Source of the DNA: Arachnia rubra
Lineage (GTDB): Bacteria; Actinomycetota; Actinomycetes; Propionibacteriales; Propionibacteriaceae
Direction: 5' to 3'
Assembly (NCBI RefSeq): GCF_019973735.1
Contig: NZ_AP024463.1
Location: 2,976,001-3,040,000, forward strand
Length of the DNA stretch: 64,000 nt
Made by a program: the position numbers and the translations under genes. Shown piece by piece: positions 42,042 to 52,500 of this stretch; position 1 is the stretch's first letter; each line of letters starts with the position of its first letter. Below the pieces are notes generated by a model. It had not been told where the DNA came from and did no database searches. It saw only the letters and a list, made by a program, of their open reading frames with translations.

Positions 42042-44340
42042 CCTTGACCTCCTCGGTCATGACCTTCCCCCGACTGCAGGACTTGCTCAGGCTCGTCGCA
42101 AAGCCGTCGGCTGGCTTGTCGGCCCGCCGCAGGGAACGCAGGGACAGCAGAGCCAGCGGACGCCGGTACCACTCCACCTGTTGCAGCATGCCGCGCTTGA
42201 TCTGGTCCACCTGCCGCCACGTCTCCTCGGAGGCGGCAGGTGCCAGCTGGTTAGGACCGTAGAGGGCGGAGTCCATCAGCCGCGCTGTGGGCATGATCGG
42301 GACCTCCGGGTAGGCCTCCTGCATCCTGGCGGCGGCCTCCCGCCGGGTCTCGCACTGCGATGCCGGGAAGCCGAGGTCGCGGGCCCGGTCGACGATGTCC
42401 TTCCAGCCACCGGACACCGCGTCGCGCACCACAGCAGCGTTGCGGCGGCGGGTCGTGCGTCTGGCCTTCAGGCCCAGGACCAGCAGGAACGGCGACGCGA
42501 TCACTCCGGCACCGCCCAGGACGCCGAGCGCCATCAGCACCAGTCCCCAGTCGATGGTGAACCGGTCGTCGCCCTCCCCGTCCTCGGCATCACGGTCAGC
42601 GAGCACCGGCTCGTCCGGCAGCTTCTCGGGCGGGTTCGGCGGCGGGTCGACCTGAGGCTTGGGCTTGGGTTTCGGCTTGGGGACCTCAGTCTGCAGGGTC
42701 TTGTCCCGGTCCGGAGTCGGGTTGAAGGCCACCCAGCCCGCACCGGCAAAATAGGCCTCAACCCACACGTGGGCCTCGGTGCCCTTGACCTGCCATTCCT
42801 GTCCCGGATACTCCTTGGGGTAGAAACCCATGACGACACGCGCAGGCACGCCGAGCTGACCGGCCATGATCGCCATGGCGGTGGCGTATTGCTCGTCGTC
42901 GCCGACCAGAGCCGGGCTGTTGAACATCGTGGCTAGCCGTTCGGCGGTGTGGCCGGAGCGAGACTTCTGGTCAGAACCGTCGGAGTAGTAGCCGTCCTCA
43001 ACGAGCCTGGTCTCGATGGCCACCAGCCGCTCGAAATCGGTTCCTGCCCCCTCCGCGTACTCGGTGGCCCGGGTAGTGAGGATCTCCGGGGCAGCGTCCA
43101 GTTTCGCCAGCGGCGCGTTACCCGCCGTCTCGGCCCCCAGGGCGGCCCGCTCCTCCAGGGTCGGCTCCGGGCTGATCGCCGCTTCCAGCCGGTAGCGGTC
43201 GCCTGGGGCTAGAGCGCTGGTGGTGAGGGTCTGGTTCGCGGTGCGGTTGTAATAGGCTCCCTCGGATAGTTTGACGGCGTGCTCGCCCGTGAACTCCAGC
43301 CAGCTCGGCGTTCCGGCCTGCGGCACCCAGACACCGGAGTACTCGGCTGCCACCTCGACGCTCAGGCCGGCGTTGGCCTGGACATCCTGGGAGACGGTGC
43401 GGCCGGTGCGCAGGTACTGGTTGGCCTGCTGGGACACGTTGAACACGTTGCCGTCGTAGCGGTCCATCACCGCCAGCCGCAGCCGGGCACCCTCTGGCAT
43501 GCCGGTCACTGTGAACAGCGTGGTGTCCTTGAGATCGAGTTCCATCAGCCGGTAGCTCATCAGCGGCGACGGATAGTTCCGCAGGTCGAGAGGCGGGGCG
43601 ATCCGGTCGCGCAGCACCTGCCGGTCGGCGTGGGCCCCCGTCGCGGCGGTGGCACCGACGGCGCCGGTGGCGGCGGCCGCCAGGATGATGACGGCGGCGA
43701 CGGCCTGCCGGGCGACCTGCGCCGCGTCGGCCTTGCGGTTGACCAGGATGTCGGCGTTGTCGCTGCGTTGAGCTGCCAGCTGGTGTAGCCACACCCAGGT
43801 GACCATGCCCAGTCCGAGCGCGCCTCCCAGCCACAGGGCGGTAGGCGCGGTACGCACCCCGAAGGCGATGCTGACCGCGAGGTAGAGGGGTGGGACCAGC
43901 AGCGGCCAGAACACAGTCCGCCGCCGCAGGGCGATGGTGGCAGCGACCACCCCGGCCAGCAGCCCGGCGAGCCACGGAACCACCGCCGGTCCCGTGAAGT
44001 CGCCCGCCGGGGTGGCGATGGTCAGTAGGTCGCGCCAGCTGTACACCGCGAGCAGCACCAGACGCCGCAACGTCTCCACGGTGGGGATGACCCCGGCGAT
44101 GGTGGTGCGAGGCAGGGCCGCCACACCACCGAACAGCAGGTATACGACAGTGGTCATGAGCACCATGAGGGCCGCGGACAGCCGGAACCGGGCTGCTGCC
44201 CAGCCGACAGCGACGCCCGCCGTTATGCCTGCAAGGCCGGGGACGAAGCCCTGCCAGTCGCCGAAGGCTGGTTGCAGCGCGACAGCACCAGGGACGAGCA
44301 GCGCCCAGATCCCGAGCGCCCGGATCACGGACCCCCTCAT
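42034..44340 (-). CDS. Transglutaminase-like membrane protein lacking the catalytic cysteine
   Basis: A 768-residue protein of the TgpA/DUF3488-transglutaminase type. Six to seven helices fill the first 240 residues, an outside part carries the transglutaminase fold around 450-540, and one helix near 610 and a cytoplasmic tail follow. In the core the catalytic cysteine position (usually GxCEQF/Y) is aspartate: VGDDEQYATAMAIMAG, near residue 480. The histidine in TEAHVWVEAYF and the aspartate in FNPTPDRD remain. The DNA reads GGCGACGACGAG without ambiguity. It matches tgm of the PFNA cluster in position, and it may be a binding rather than a crosslinking protein. Confidence 0.85.
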   Translation of the reverse strand: MRGSVIRALGIWALLVPGAVALQPAFGDWQGFVPGLAGITAGVAVGWAAARFRLSAALMVLMTTVVYLLFGGVAALPRTTIAGVIPTVETLRRLVLLAVYSWRDLLTIATPAGDFTGPAVVPWLAGLLAGVVAATIALRRRTVFWPLLVPPLYLAVSIAFGVRTAPTALWLGGALGLGMVTWVWLHQLAAQRSDNADILVNRKADAAQVARQAVAAVIILAAAATGAVGATAATGAHADRQVLRDRIAPPLDLRNYPSPLMSYRLMELDLKDTTLFTVTGMPEGARLRLAVMDRYDGNVFNVSQQANQYLRTGRTVSQDVQANAGLSVEVAAEYSGVWVPQAGTPSWLEFTGEHAVKLSEGAYYNRTANQTLTTSALAPGDRYRLEAAISPEPTLEERAALGAETAGNAPLAKLDAAPEILTTRATEYAEGAGTDFERLVAIETRLVEDGYYSDGSDQKSRSGHTAERLATMFNSPALVGDDEQYATAMAIMAGQLGVPARVVMGFYPKEYPGQEWQVKGTEAHVWVEAYFAGAGWVAFNPTPDRDKTLQTEVPKPKPKPKPQVDPPPNPPEKLPDEPVLADRDAEDGEGDDRFTIDWGLVLMALGVLGGAGVIASPFLLVLGLKARRTTRRRNAAVVRDAVSGGWKDIVDRARDLGFPASQCETRREAAARMQEAYPEVPIMPTARLMDSALYGPNQLAPAASEETWRQVDQIKRGMLQQVEWYRRPLALLSLRSLRRADKPADGFATSLSKSCSRGKVMTEEVKDA

Positions 44341-45539
44341 GTCAGGCTCCCCAGAGCCCGCGGCAGCTGCTCCAGCTCTGGCAGGTCCAGCACCGTGATG
44401 TCGCCCACTTGGTGGCGCGCGATCGTCAGGCTGGACTGGTTGCGCAGGGCGAAGGTCTTGATCTGCTGGGGCAGCACGAGCTGCGCTGCCCGCAGCTCCA
44501 TCGGATCGGTTCCCCCCGTGATGAATCCAGCGACGGAGACCCCCGAGGCCTCACTGCCCGCCAGCAGCGCCAGCTCCTGCAGGCTGGGGCCGTCGTCTGT
44601 CAGCTCGACACGACACAGCTCGTCGAGCAGTCCCACGCCCGTCGGGAACGTAAGCCTGCCCGCCGAGGTGTAGAACGAGACCTGCCGTTCCTCCCGCAGC
44701 GCGGCGACGCTGAGCGACGCGGCCGCGGACAGGGCCGCCTCAAAGTCGTCGCCGGTGGCGTAGTCACGGCGCACCGTCGACAGCATCAGAAGCAGGTGCG
44801 CCCGCATAGTCTCCTCGAACTGACGCACCATGAGCCGTCCGGTGCGGGCGGTGGTCTTCCAGTGGACGGAGCGACGGTCGTCGCCGGGAACGTAGTCGCG
44901 CAGGGCATGGAAGCTGACGTCCGAGCTGGACAGGTTGGCCGTGGTGATGCCCTCGACGTCCTTGAGGAAGCCGATTGCGGTGGCCTCCACCATCACCACC
45001 CGGGGGTGGATGAACAGTTCCTGTGAGGGCGTCAGCTCCCGGGTGCGGCGGATCAGCCCCACCGGGTCGGCCTGCACGGCGCGCACCGGTCCGACGGGGA
45101 CCACGCCACGCCTCCGGGTGGGGATGGAAAACAGCTCCTCGTGGAAGTCGTCGGCACCCAGCGCAGCCACCCGGAACCGGGCGACAGCGCGACCGACGGG
45201 CAACTCGATGGTGGCGGAGGACGATCCGCGCCGCTGGCCGCGGATCCACACCCGCCCCAGGCCAGGCTCTCCCACTTGCACGCGCGGCTGGTGCAGCTCA
45301 AGCGTCACGTCGTGGATGGCGCGACGCAGGGTCAGGAGTACGGCGACGACGACCAGCGCCAACGCCAGGAACGCAAGGGTCCGGAATTCCAGCCAGCCCC
45401 ACAGCCAGCCGATGACGGCGCACACCGCACCGAGCCCGGCGACACCCCAGCCCAGTGGGGTGACAGCGGATACGAACTCGGCGCGCCGCACCCGGCGCAT
45501 CAGGCCTACGGCCGCATCTTTCAGACCCCGCAACCCCAC
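44337..45539 (-). CDS. DUF58-domain membrane protein
   Basis: A 400-residue protein with two membrane helices near residues 25-65 (GVAGLGAVCAVIGWLWGWLE, LAFLALALVVVAVLL). A beta-rich part follows, then the DUF58 signature DYVPGDDRRSVHWKTTARTG at about residue 220, and a VWA-like C-terminus. The GTG at 45539, five bases after the moxR stop, is chosen as start. DUF58 proteins always travel with MoxR AAA+ ATPases and transglutaminase-like proteins, and are thought to link the ATPase to membrane or cell-surface assembly. The stop overlaps the next gene by four bases. Confidence 0.88.
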   Translation of the reverse strand: MGLRGLKDAAVGLMRRVRRAEFVSAVTPLGWGVAGLGAVCAVIGWLWGWLEFRTLAFLALALVVVAVLLTLRRAIHDVTLELHQPRVQVGEPGLGRVWIRGQRRGSSSATIELPVGRAVARFRVAALGADDFHEELFSIPTRRRGVVPVGPVRAVQADPVGLIRRTRELTPSQELFIHPRVVMVEATAIGFLKDVEGITTANLSSSDVSFHALRDYVPGDDRRSVHWKTTARTGRLMVRQFEETMRAHLLLMLSTVRRDYATGDDFEAALSAAASLSVAALREERQVSFYTSAGRLTFPTGVGLLDELCRVELTDDGPSLQELALLAGSEASGVSVAGFITGGTDPMELRAAQLVLPQQIKTFALRNQSSLTIARHQVGDITVLDLPELEQLPRALGSLT

Positions 45540-45544
45540 GAGTC

Positions 45545-46513
45545 TCAGCCAGCCTGACTCGCCGGGCTGGGGACGGTGCCTAGGACGCGGGCGATCACCT
45601 TCTCCGCCGACGACCCACCGAAGGTGGCCGTCGGGGACATGATGATGCGGTGCGTCCACACCGGGACCACCAACTCTTTGACATCGTCCGGTATCACGAA
45701 GTTGCGACCGTGGGCGGCGGCCCAGACCCGGCAGGCCCGCACCATGGCGATGGCTCCCCGGGTCGAGACGCCCATGGACGTGTCGGGATCATTGCGGGTG
45801 GCGTCGGCCAAGTCCTGGACGTAGTCGAGGATGCCATCGTCGACGTGATTGTCGCGCACCAGGTCGCACATCTCGGCGATGGCTTGCTGAGAGATGACGG
45901 GGCTCAGTTTCTTGGAGCGGTCTGGCTGCGCGGATTCGGCCAGCACCTTCCGGGCTGCGTCGCGGCTGGGATAGCCGACGGAGGTTTTCATCAGGAACCG
46001 GTCCAGCTGGGCCTCGGGGAGCTTATAGGTTCCGGCCTGCTCCACCGGGTTCTGGGTGGCGATCACCATGAACGGACGGCCTGCGGGGTAGCGCACGCCG
46101 TCGACGGTGACCATGGCTTCCTCCATCACCTCCAGCAGCGCGGACTGGGTTTTGGGCGAGGCCCGGTTGATCTCGTCCGCCAGCACGATGGACGCGAAGA
46201 TGGGACCCTTGTGGAAGTCCCACTGGCTCTTTTCCTGGTCGTACATGGTGATGCCAGTGATATCGGAGGGCAGCAGGTCGGGGGTGAACTGGATGCGGCT
46301 GTGGCTGCCCTGCACCGAGGCCGCGATGGCGCGGGCCAGGGCCGTCTTGCCGGTGCCCGGAGCATCCTCCAGCAGCAGGTGTCCCTCGGAGAGCAAGCAG
46401 GTCAGCGCCAGCCGGACAACGGGCGCCTTGCCCAGCAGCGCCTGGCCGACGTTGTCGACGATCTTCGCGAAGGTGTCCGCGAACCAGGCAGCATGTTCGG
46501 GGGTGACTGTCAT
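45545..46513 (-). CDS. moxR: MoxR-family AAA+ ATPase
   Basis: A 322-residue AAA+ ATPase. Walker A is EDAPGTGKTALARA, Walker B ASIVLADEINRASPKTQ, sensor 1 FMVIATQNPVEQAGTYKLPE and the arginine-finger region DRFLMKTSVGYPS, with a C-terminal lid domain. The ATG at 46513 has a good ribosome-binding site (AAGAGGA) seven bases away. MoxR proteins are chaperones that remodel VWA or DUF58 partners; the partner is the DUF58 protein encoded next. It corresponds to atp of the PFNA cluster. Cytoplasmic, ring-forming by analogy with the family. Confidence 0.94.
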   Translation of the reverse strand: MTVTPEHAAWFADTFAKIVDNVGQALLGKAPVVRLALTCLLSEGHLLLEDAPGTGKTALARAIAASVQGSHSRIQFTPDLLPSDITGITMYDQEKSQWDFHKGPIFASIVLADEINRASPKTQSALLEVMEEAMVTVDGVRYPAGRPFMVIATQNPVEQAGTYKLPEAQLDRFLMKTSVGYPSRDAARKVLAESAQPDRSKKLSPVISQQAIAEMCDLVRDNHVDDGILDYVQDLADATRNDPDTSMGVSTRGAIAMVRACRVWAAAHGRNFVIPDDVKELVVPVWTHRIIMSPTATFGGSSAEKVIARVLGTVPSPASQAG

Positions 46514-46526
46514 CGGTGGTCCTCTT

Positions 46527-49500
46527 TCACTGCTGCTTGCATTGGCTGGTGATGTCATTTCCCGCAGGGAACCTGGTGTCTATGAACCACTGCTCGAACC
46601 GGCCCTGGAAGTAGCCATTCTGATCGACATTGAGGCGGCCTGAGCTCGTGTATCCGTTGTAGCTGATGGTGCAGACCACAGCAGAGTTCGGCTTCCAGTA
46701 GTCCAGCCGCACGTGGAACTGGTCACACGATGCGAAACTGCACGGCTCCCCCGAGCCGAGGGGCGGGCCGTGCAAGTCGGCGGCCTTGGGCGCAGGCCAG
46801 CTGGAATTGCACTTCTGAGTGCTGGCGCTCTGCCCCTCTGAGTTGGTTGCCGTGACCGTGATGCAGGCCTGCGTGCCGAAGTCGACGTCCTGCCCGCCGC
46901 CGCCGCCGCTGCCAGCGCTACTGCGCTCCCCCGTGGAGGTGGTGATGGTCGACGGCCGGCCGCCGGAGTTGGGGTCGTGGCTCCAGCTGTAGTTGACGCG
47001 CCGGTAGGTGCCCTCGGCGCTGACAACCGGTGCCTCAGGCGGCGCATAGGCGTTGACGGTGGCGGTCGCGGAATCACCCTCCGCGGTCTCACCGTTCACC
47101 GTCGCGATGGCCGTCAGGTTCACTGCGACGTCCCGGCCGTTGACGAACGCCCCGTTGGTGACGGTCTCCCCGTTGCCCACGACACCGGATGCGCCGCCCG
47201 CCGACCAGCGGTAGCGGATCTCGCCAGCCCTGGCGCCCTTGCCGTCCGCGCCGGAGAAGGAGAACCTGACCTGATTCGAGACGCCGGTGGGCGTGAGCGA
47301 GAACCCGGTCGGCGCGCCCGGCGGCTGGAAGGCCCGCACCGCATTCGACGCGGATGACCAGTCGCTCCATAGCCCGGACTTGTTGCTGGAGCGCACCTGG
47401 AAGGTCTTGTCCTCGGAGCTGACGCTCATGGTGACGGTGGTGCTGGTGGCAGGTCCGGAGTATTTCACCTCTCCGGAGCCGGATTCCCGCAGCTCGTAGA
47501 CGAAGCTGCGGTCGCCATTGGCGTCACCGGGGGCTCCCCAGCTGACGGTGGCGCTGGGCGCAGCTCCAGAGGCCTTGTTCTTGTTGACGGTGGGCGCACC
47601 CTGCCCGGTGGGTGCGCCTGCCGGGATCTCAGGGGCCGAATAGTCGCTCCACAAGTATTCGGACTCGCGAGCGACATTGCCCTCCGCGTAGCGGTTGAGT
47701 GCCTGGATGCGGAACCGGTATGCGGTGCCGTTGCTGAGGCCCGTCGCCTGCCACGCGGTGTCCGCTGTGGTGAACTCGGTCTGCCCGTTGATACCTGGGC
47801 TGACCTGGATCTTGTACTGGGTCACCGGAGATCCCCCGTCGGGGACGGTGGTTGCGGGCCAGCTGAGATCGATCACCCGGTCGCCGAACTTCGTGGTGGG
47901 GACTGCGGGCTGGTTGGGTTTGGCGTCGGGCCGGGCCGTGGCCGGCGCAGAGGGATCCGACGTGCCTGCCTCCGTGACCGCCGAGACGGTGAAGCTGTAG
48001 TCGACATTGTTCTGCAGGCCTGTGACGCGGCAATTCGTCACCGCCGGACAGTTCTGGGAGCCACCGTTCCAGTTGACCACGAAACTCTGTAGGGCACCGC
48101 CGTTCAGGTCGCCCTGCGTCCACGCCAGCTCCACGGTGCCGGAGACATCCGACTTGGCGGTCAGGTTGCTGGGCGGCTGAGGTTTGTCCTTGACGGTGAT
48201 GGAGACCTGGCCTGTGACCTGCCGTGACGCATCGCCAGTGGCATCCTGCGCGACATAGGTGACGACGACGCTGCCGACCGCGCCAGGGGTGGCGGTCAGC
48301 TCCATCCCGGACGCGGCGACGGTGGCAGTGCCCTGGGTGACCTGCGGATCGAGGATGGTGACCTGACCGCCCTGATCGGCGAATGGGTTGGTGATCGCCT
48401 GGGCCAGGTCGAACGTCTTGGACTGGCCCACCCGTCCATCCGGCTCGGTCAGTTCGGTGGTGGTGATCAGCGGGCGGGTGGAGGTCACCACGCTGAGCGG
48501 GATGCTCATCTGCAGGGGGTCTGTGCTGCCGTCGTGGACTTGGACGACGGCGGTTCCAGACGTCCCCGTGGGCACACCGGACTTCGCGGAGACCTGCATC
48601 TGCTGCCCGGTGACGGTGACGTCGAACTGGTCGGTGGGGGCCGAAAGCAGCTGGTAGGTCATCCGTTCGTTGTCGCCTTCGTCGGGGTCGTCGACCATGT
48701 CCTTCAGCGCGACATCGATGGGGGCCTCACCAGGCGCGACCTCAACGGGGGTGGGGCGCAGCACAGGCGGGGTCGCACCGGAGCTGATGACTTCGATGGG
48801 CAGGGTGAGGGTGGCACGTAGGCCGTTCGGATCATCAGGATCGGCGCCATCGTAGACCCCGAAGGTGACGGAGGTCGGCCCGTTGAACGATGGGTCGGGG
48901 GTGAACTCGATCATGGTGTCGCTGACGACTTTGAGACCCTGGTCTGGGCCGCCGGTCCACGCCCCGGAGGCTGCGGTGACGGAGTCAGCTGAGGTCACCT
49001 TGGCGACGTGGTCGGGGCGGGTGAGAACATACTTCGACAGGTCGATCTGCAGGGTCTCGCCGCTTTTGGCCTGGGCAGGCAGCTGGTCTGGGTCGAGGGT
49101 TGGTGGCAGGTGCCGGGTGCCGGGCACGAAGATCGCGGCCTGTGCCGTGTTCCCGTCCTTGTCCCTGATGGTGTAGAGCACGACCTGCGGATCCTCGGCG
49201 ACCGGCACGACGACGTTGCCTCCCCCGGTGACTCGGGCCGGTTCTGCCACGGAGACGGTCAGGTCGTCGCGGGCGCCGTCGGGGTCCTCGTCGTTCTCCA
49301 GGACGGGGACCTCCACCTCACGGTTGCGGAAGACATCGGCCATGGGGACCCTGTCATCAGCGGCGACCGGCGGCAGCAGCGGCGCGTTCTGGTCGACCAG
49401 GACGGTGGCATACCCGGTGACGGGGGCGCCGCCCTTGTCGGTGATGTCGTAGGAGAGCTGGTAGCTGCCCTCTTTTTCCGGGGCGACGACCCGGACGTCC

Positions 49501-52500
49501 TGGCCGACCACCTCCAGGTCCGTCTGCCAGGAGCCGAGGGAACGAGCAGAGCCGTTCACGATGCTGATGGTGTCGCCGTCGGGGTCGACGTCGTTCTTGG
49601 TGACGGGCAGGTCGAAGCGCTGGCCGGGGCGGACCTTGATCTGGTCCGGTACCGCCACGGGCAGCTGGTTGCTGTCCGGCGGGGGAATCACGCCGACCCG
49701 GATCTTGCCCTCCCCGATGTCCCCGAACCGGTCCCTGACCTGATAGGTGAAGGTATCGGTTCCGCTGGCTCCGCGCGGGGCCTTGTAGGTGAGGTAGCCG
49801 CCCTTGACCTGCGCCCGGCCGAGAGTGGGGCCGGTGGAGCCGCCTTCGATGAGCTCGACTGAGTCGCCGTCGGGATCCACGCCGTCCAGCGGCACCGCAA
49901 TGTCCACCTCGGAGTCCGAGAACACGCGGGCGGTGACGGGCACCGGGTTGGGTTTCTGGTTCCCGGCGTCGAGGCCCCGCACCGTCACGCTGATCTTGGC
50001 GCTGGCGCGGTTCCCGGCGGCGTCGGTGGTGGTGTAGACGAGGTTCACCGCGCCCGGGGTCTGACCTGCTTTGAAGCGCACCAGGTTTCCGGAGACGAAC
50101 GCTTGGCCGATGTCCGGGTCGCGCACCTCGACGTCAGGGGCGACGCTCAGGTCGAGGTCCGTCGGCGAGTAGTCATTGTCCAATACGGGGATGGTGACGA
50201 TGTCCCCGGCCCGCACCGTCGCCTGGTCATCGACGGCGACCGGCGGCTGGTTGGTGGCCTTAGGAGGCTGGGGCAGCACCAGCACCGTCGCCGACGCCGT
50301 CTCGGCCCCGTTGGAGACGGAGTACGTGAAGCTGCAGGACTCCTGGAGACCTGCGGGCGCGGAGAGACGCAGCGACGAGTGGTCGATGACCTCGGCGTTC
50401 AGGCCCGTGCAGTTGCCCATGGACAGCGATCGCACCGCGAGCACCCCGCCCGCCGGGTCGGAGTCATTCTCCAAGACGTTGACGACGGTGGAGGAGCTCT
50501 CCGGAAGCAGCGCTAGGTCATTCTCGGCGCTCGGAGTCTTGGATGCGGTGGCCGGGTCGAGGACGTCAATCCGGATGCGGCTCTCTGCCGTGTTGGGGCC
50601 GTCGGAGACCTTGTAGGTGATCTCGTGGGTGCCAGCGCGGGTGGAGCTGAACAGCGCCGTCGCCTGCTCGAAGTCGGGCTGCAAGGTCTCGTCGGAGGCG
50701 GGCTGGCCCAGCTCGGAGAGCTGCAGCGGCTCCCCGTTGGGGTCGGAGTCGTTGCTCAGGGGCCTCAGCACCACTTCCTCACCGAGGTTGACGACATAGT
50801 GGTCGGCGTTGGCTATCGGCGGCAGATTCGTGGCCCCGGACGCGACCTGCACCTGCAGCTCACCGGACGCTTCTTGTTTGCCGTCGGAGACGGTGAGCTG
50901 CACCTTGCGGGCCCCAGGTCCGCCGGTGCCGTTGTCCCGCAGGGACAGGTAGCCGTCCTGCCGGAAGGTCACCTGCATGCCATCGTCGCCGACGGCGTTG
51001 ACCAGGTAGAGGGGGTCGCCGTCGGGATCCACCCAGTCAGGCAGCGCCGAATATTCGACGGAGGCCTGCTCCGACATGCTGACGGTGCTGTCGCGTTTCT
51101 TCTCAGGAGGCGAGTTCTCCCCCGCCGACCGGGGTGTGACGGTGACGGTGGCGGTGTTGGAGAGGTCCTGGCCGTCGAAGGCCTGGTAGGTGAAGGTCAC
51201 CGGTGCGGTCTGCCCAGGAGGCAGGAAGATCTGCGCGGAACGGCCGTTGCGACCGGAGGTGACCTGCACTCCCTCTGGGATGTCTCCCAGCTTCACGGTC
51301 AGCACATCGCCGTCGGCGTCGATGTCATTGAGCAGCACGGGGAGGCTGGTGGATGTGCCGGGGCGGGCCCCGAACTCGTCATCGGTGGCGACGGGCGGCA
51401 CCTGGTCCTGGTTCTCGACGGACTGCTCATGCCGGACCTCGTCGTCGGATTCCTCCTCGGTTTCCTTCTTCTGCTCCTGCACCTGGGATCTGACGAGTTC
51501 CCAGTTGCTGACGATCTTCATGCCCTCGTTGGGCAGGTAGACGTTGCCTGCAGCGTCATTGATGACGACGATGTCGCGGTTGGTGCGAAAGACAGGCGTC
51601 TTGGCTGCGGCGAGGGTGTCATTGACGGCGTTCAGGTCGTCGCCATCACCTGCGCAGTCGCGGACGTAGGCGCCGGAGCCGCCCCAGGCGCCGTAGACAC
51701 AGCCTGCGACGTCCGCGGGGGCGGCCGGTTCTCCCTGAGGGACATCGGTGGTTTTCGGGGAGCCACCACCCAGGGGGACGGTGATGAGCGCGCTGGGGGT
51801 GGCGATGCTGACCTGGCCGCCAGTGCGGCTGGGCAGCTGGGCGCGGGCGGTGCCGTCGGCCTGGGGGACGTCGATGGATCTGCCGGTGGTGCGCACCCGG
51901 CCCGCGCCGACGGCCACGATCTCATCTCCTGCCACGGTGAGCTGGGTGTCGGAGGTGATCCCGCCGTCGAGGCGCCCGGCGTCCTCGGTGGTGAAGTGGT
52001 GGTCGCGGGAGGTGACTCGGGTAACGGCGCCGGCGGCATCGACGATGAACCCCACGCCGCCGCGGCCGGCGGTCACGCGCGGCTGTTGCAGGTCCTCGGC
52101 CACCGGTGTAGCGGAGGCGGTGTTGAAGGAGGCGAAATCCTCCAGGGTGGTGGCCCAGACCTTGCCCCCGGCGGTGTCGGCGATCAGGACGGTGTCGTCG
52201 CCCTGGACCACCGTCATGTCCCCGACGGAGACGCGGGAGTTGAGAAGCAGCGATGCGGTGGTGATGGTGGCGGCCGCGGAGCCCTGCGAGTCGTGCAGCA
52301 GGACGCGGTTGCCCTCCTGGCTGACGTCGAACTGGTGGGAGGCGGGGTCGAGGCCGCCGTCGAGGGTCCGGGACTGATAGTTGAGATGCCCGACGAGGCC
52401 TTCGGCGGGGTTGGTGACCCAGACGCCGCCGTCGTGGAGATCCACCTCGGTGGCTGGCACTCCCTGATGGACCAGCGCGAATCCGGTCAGCGACGCCAGC

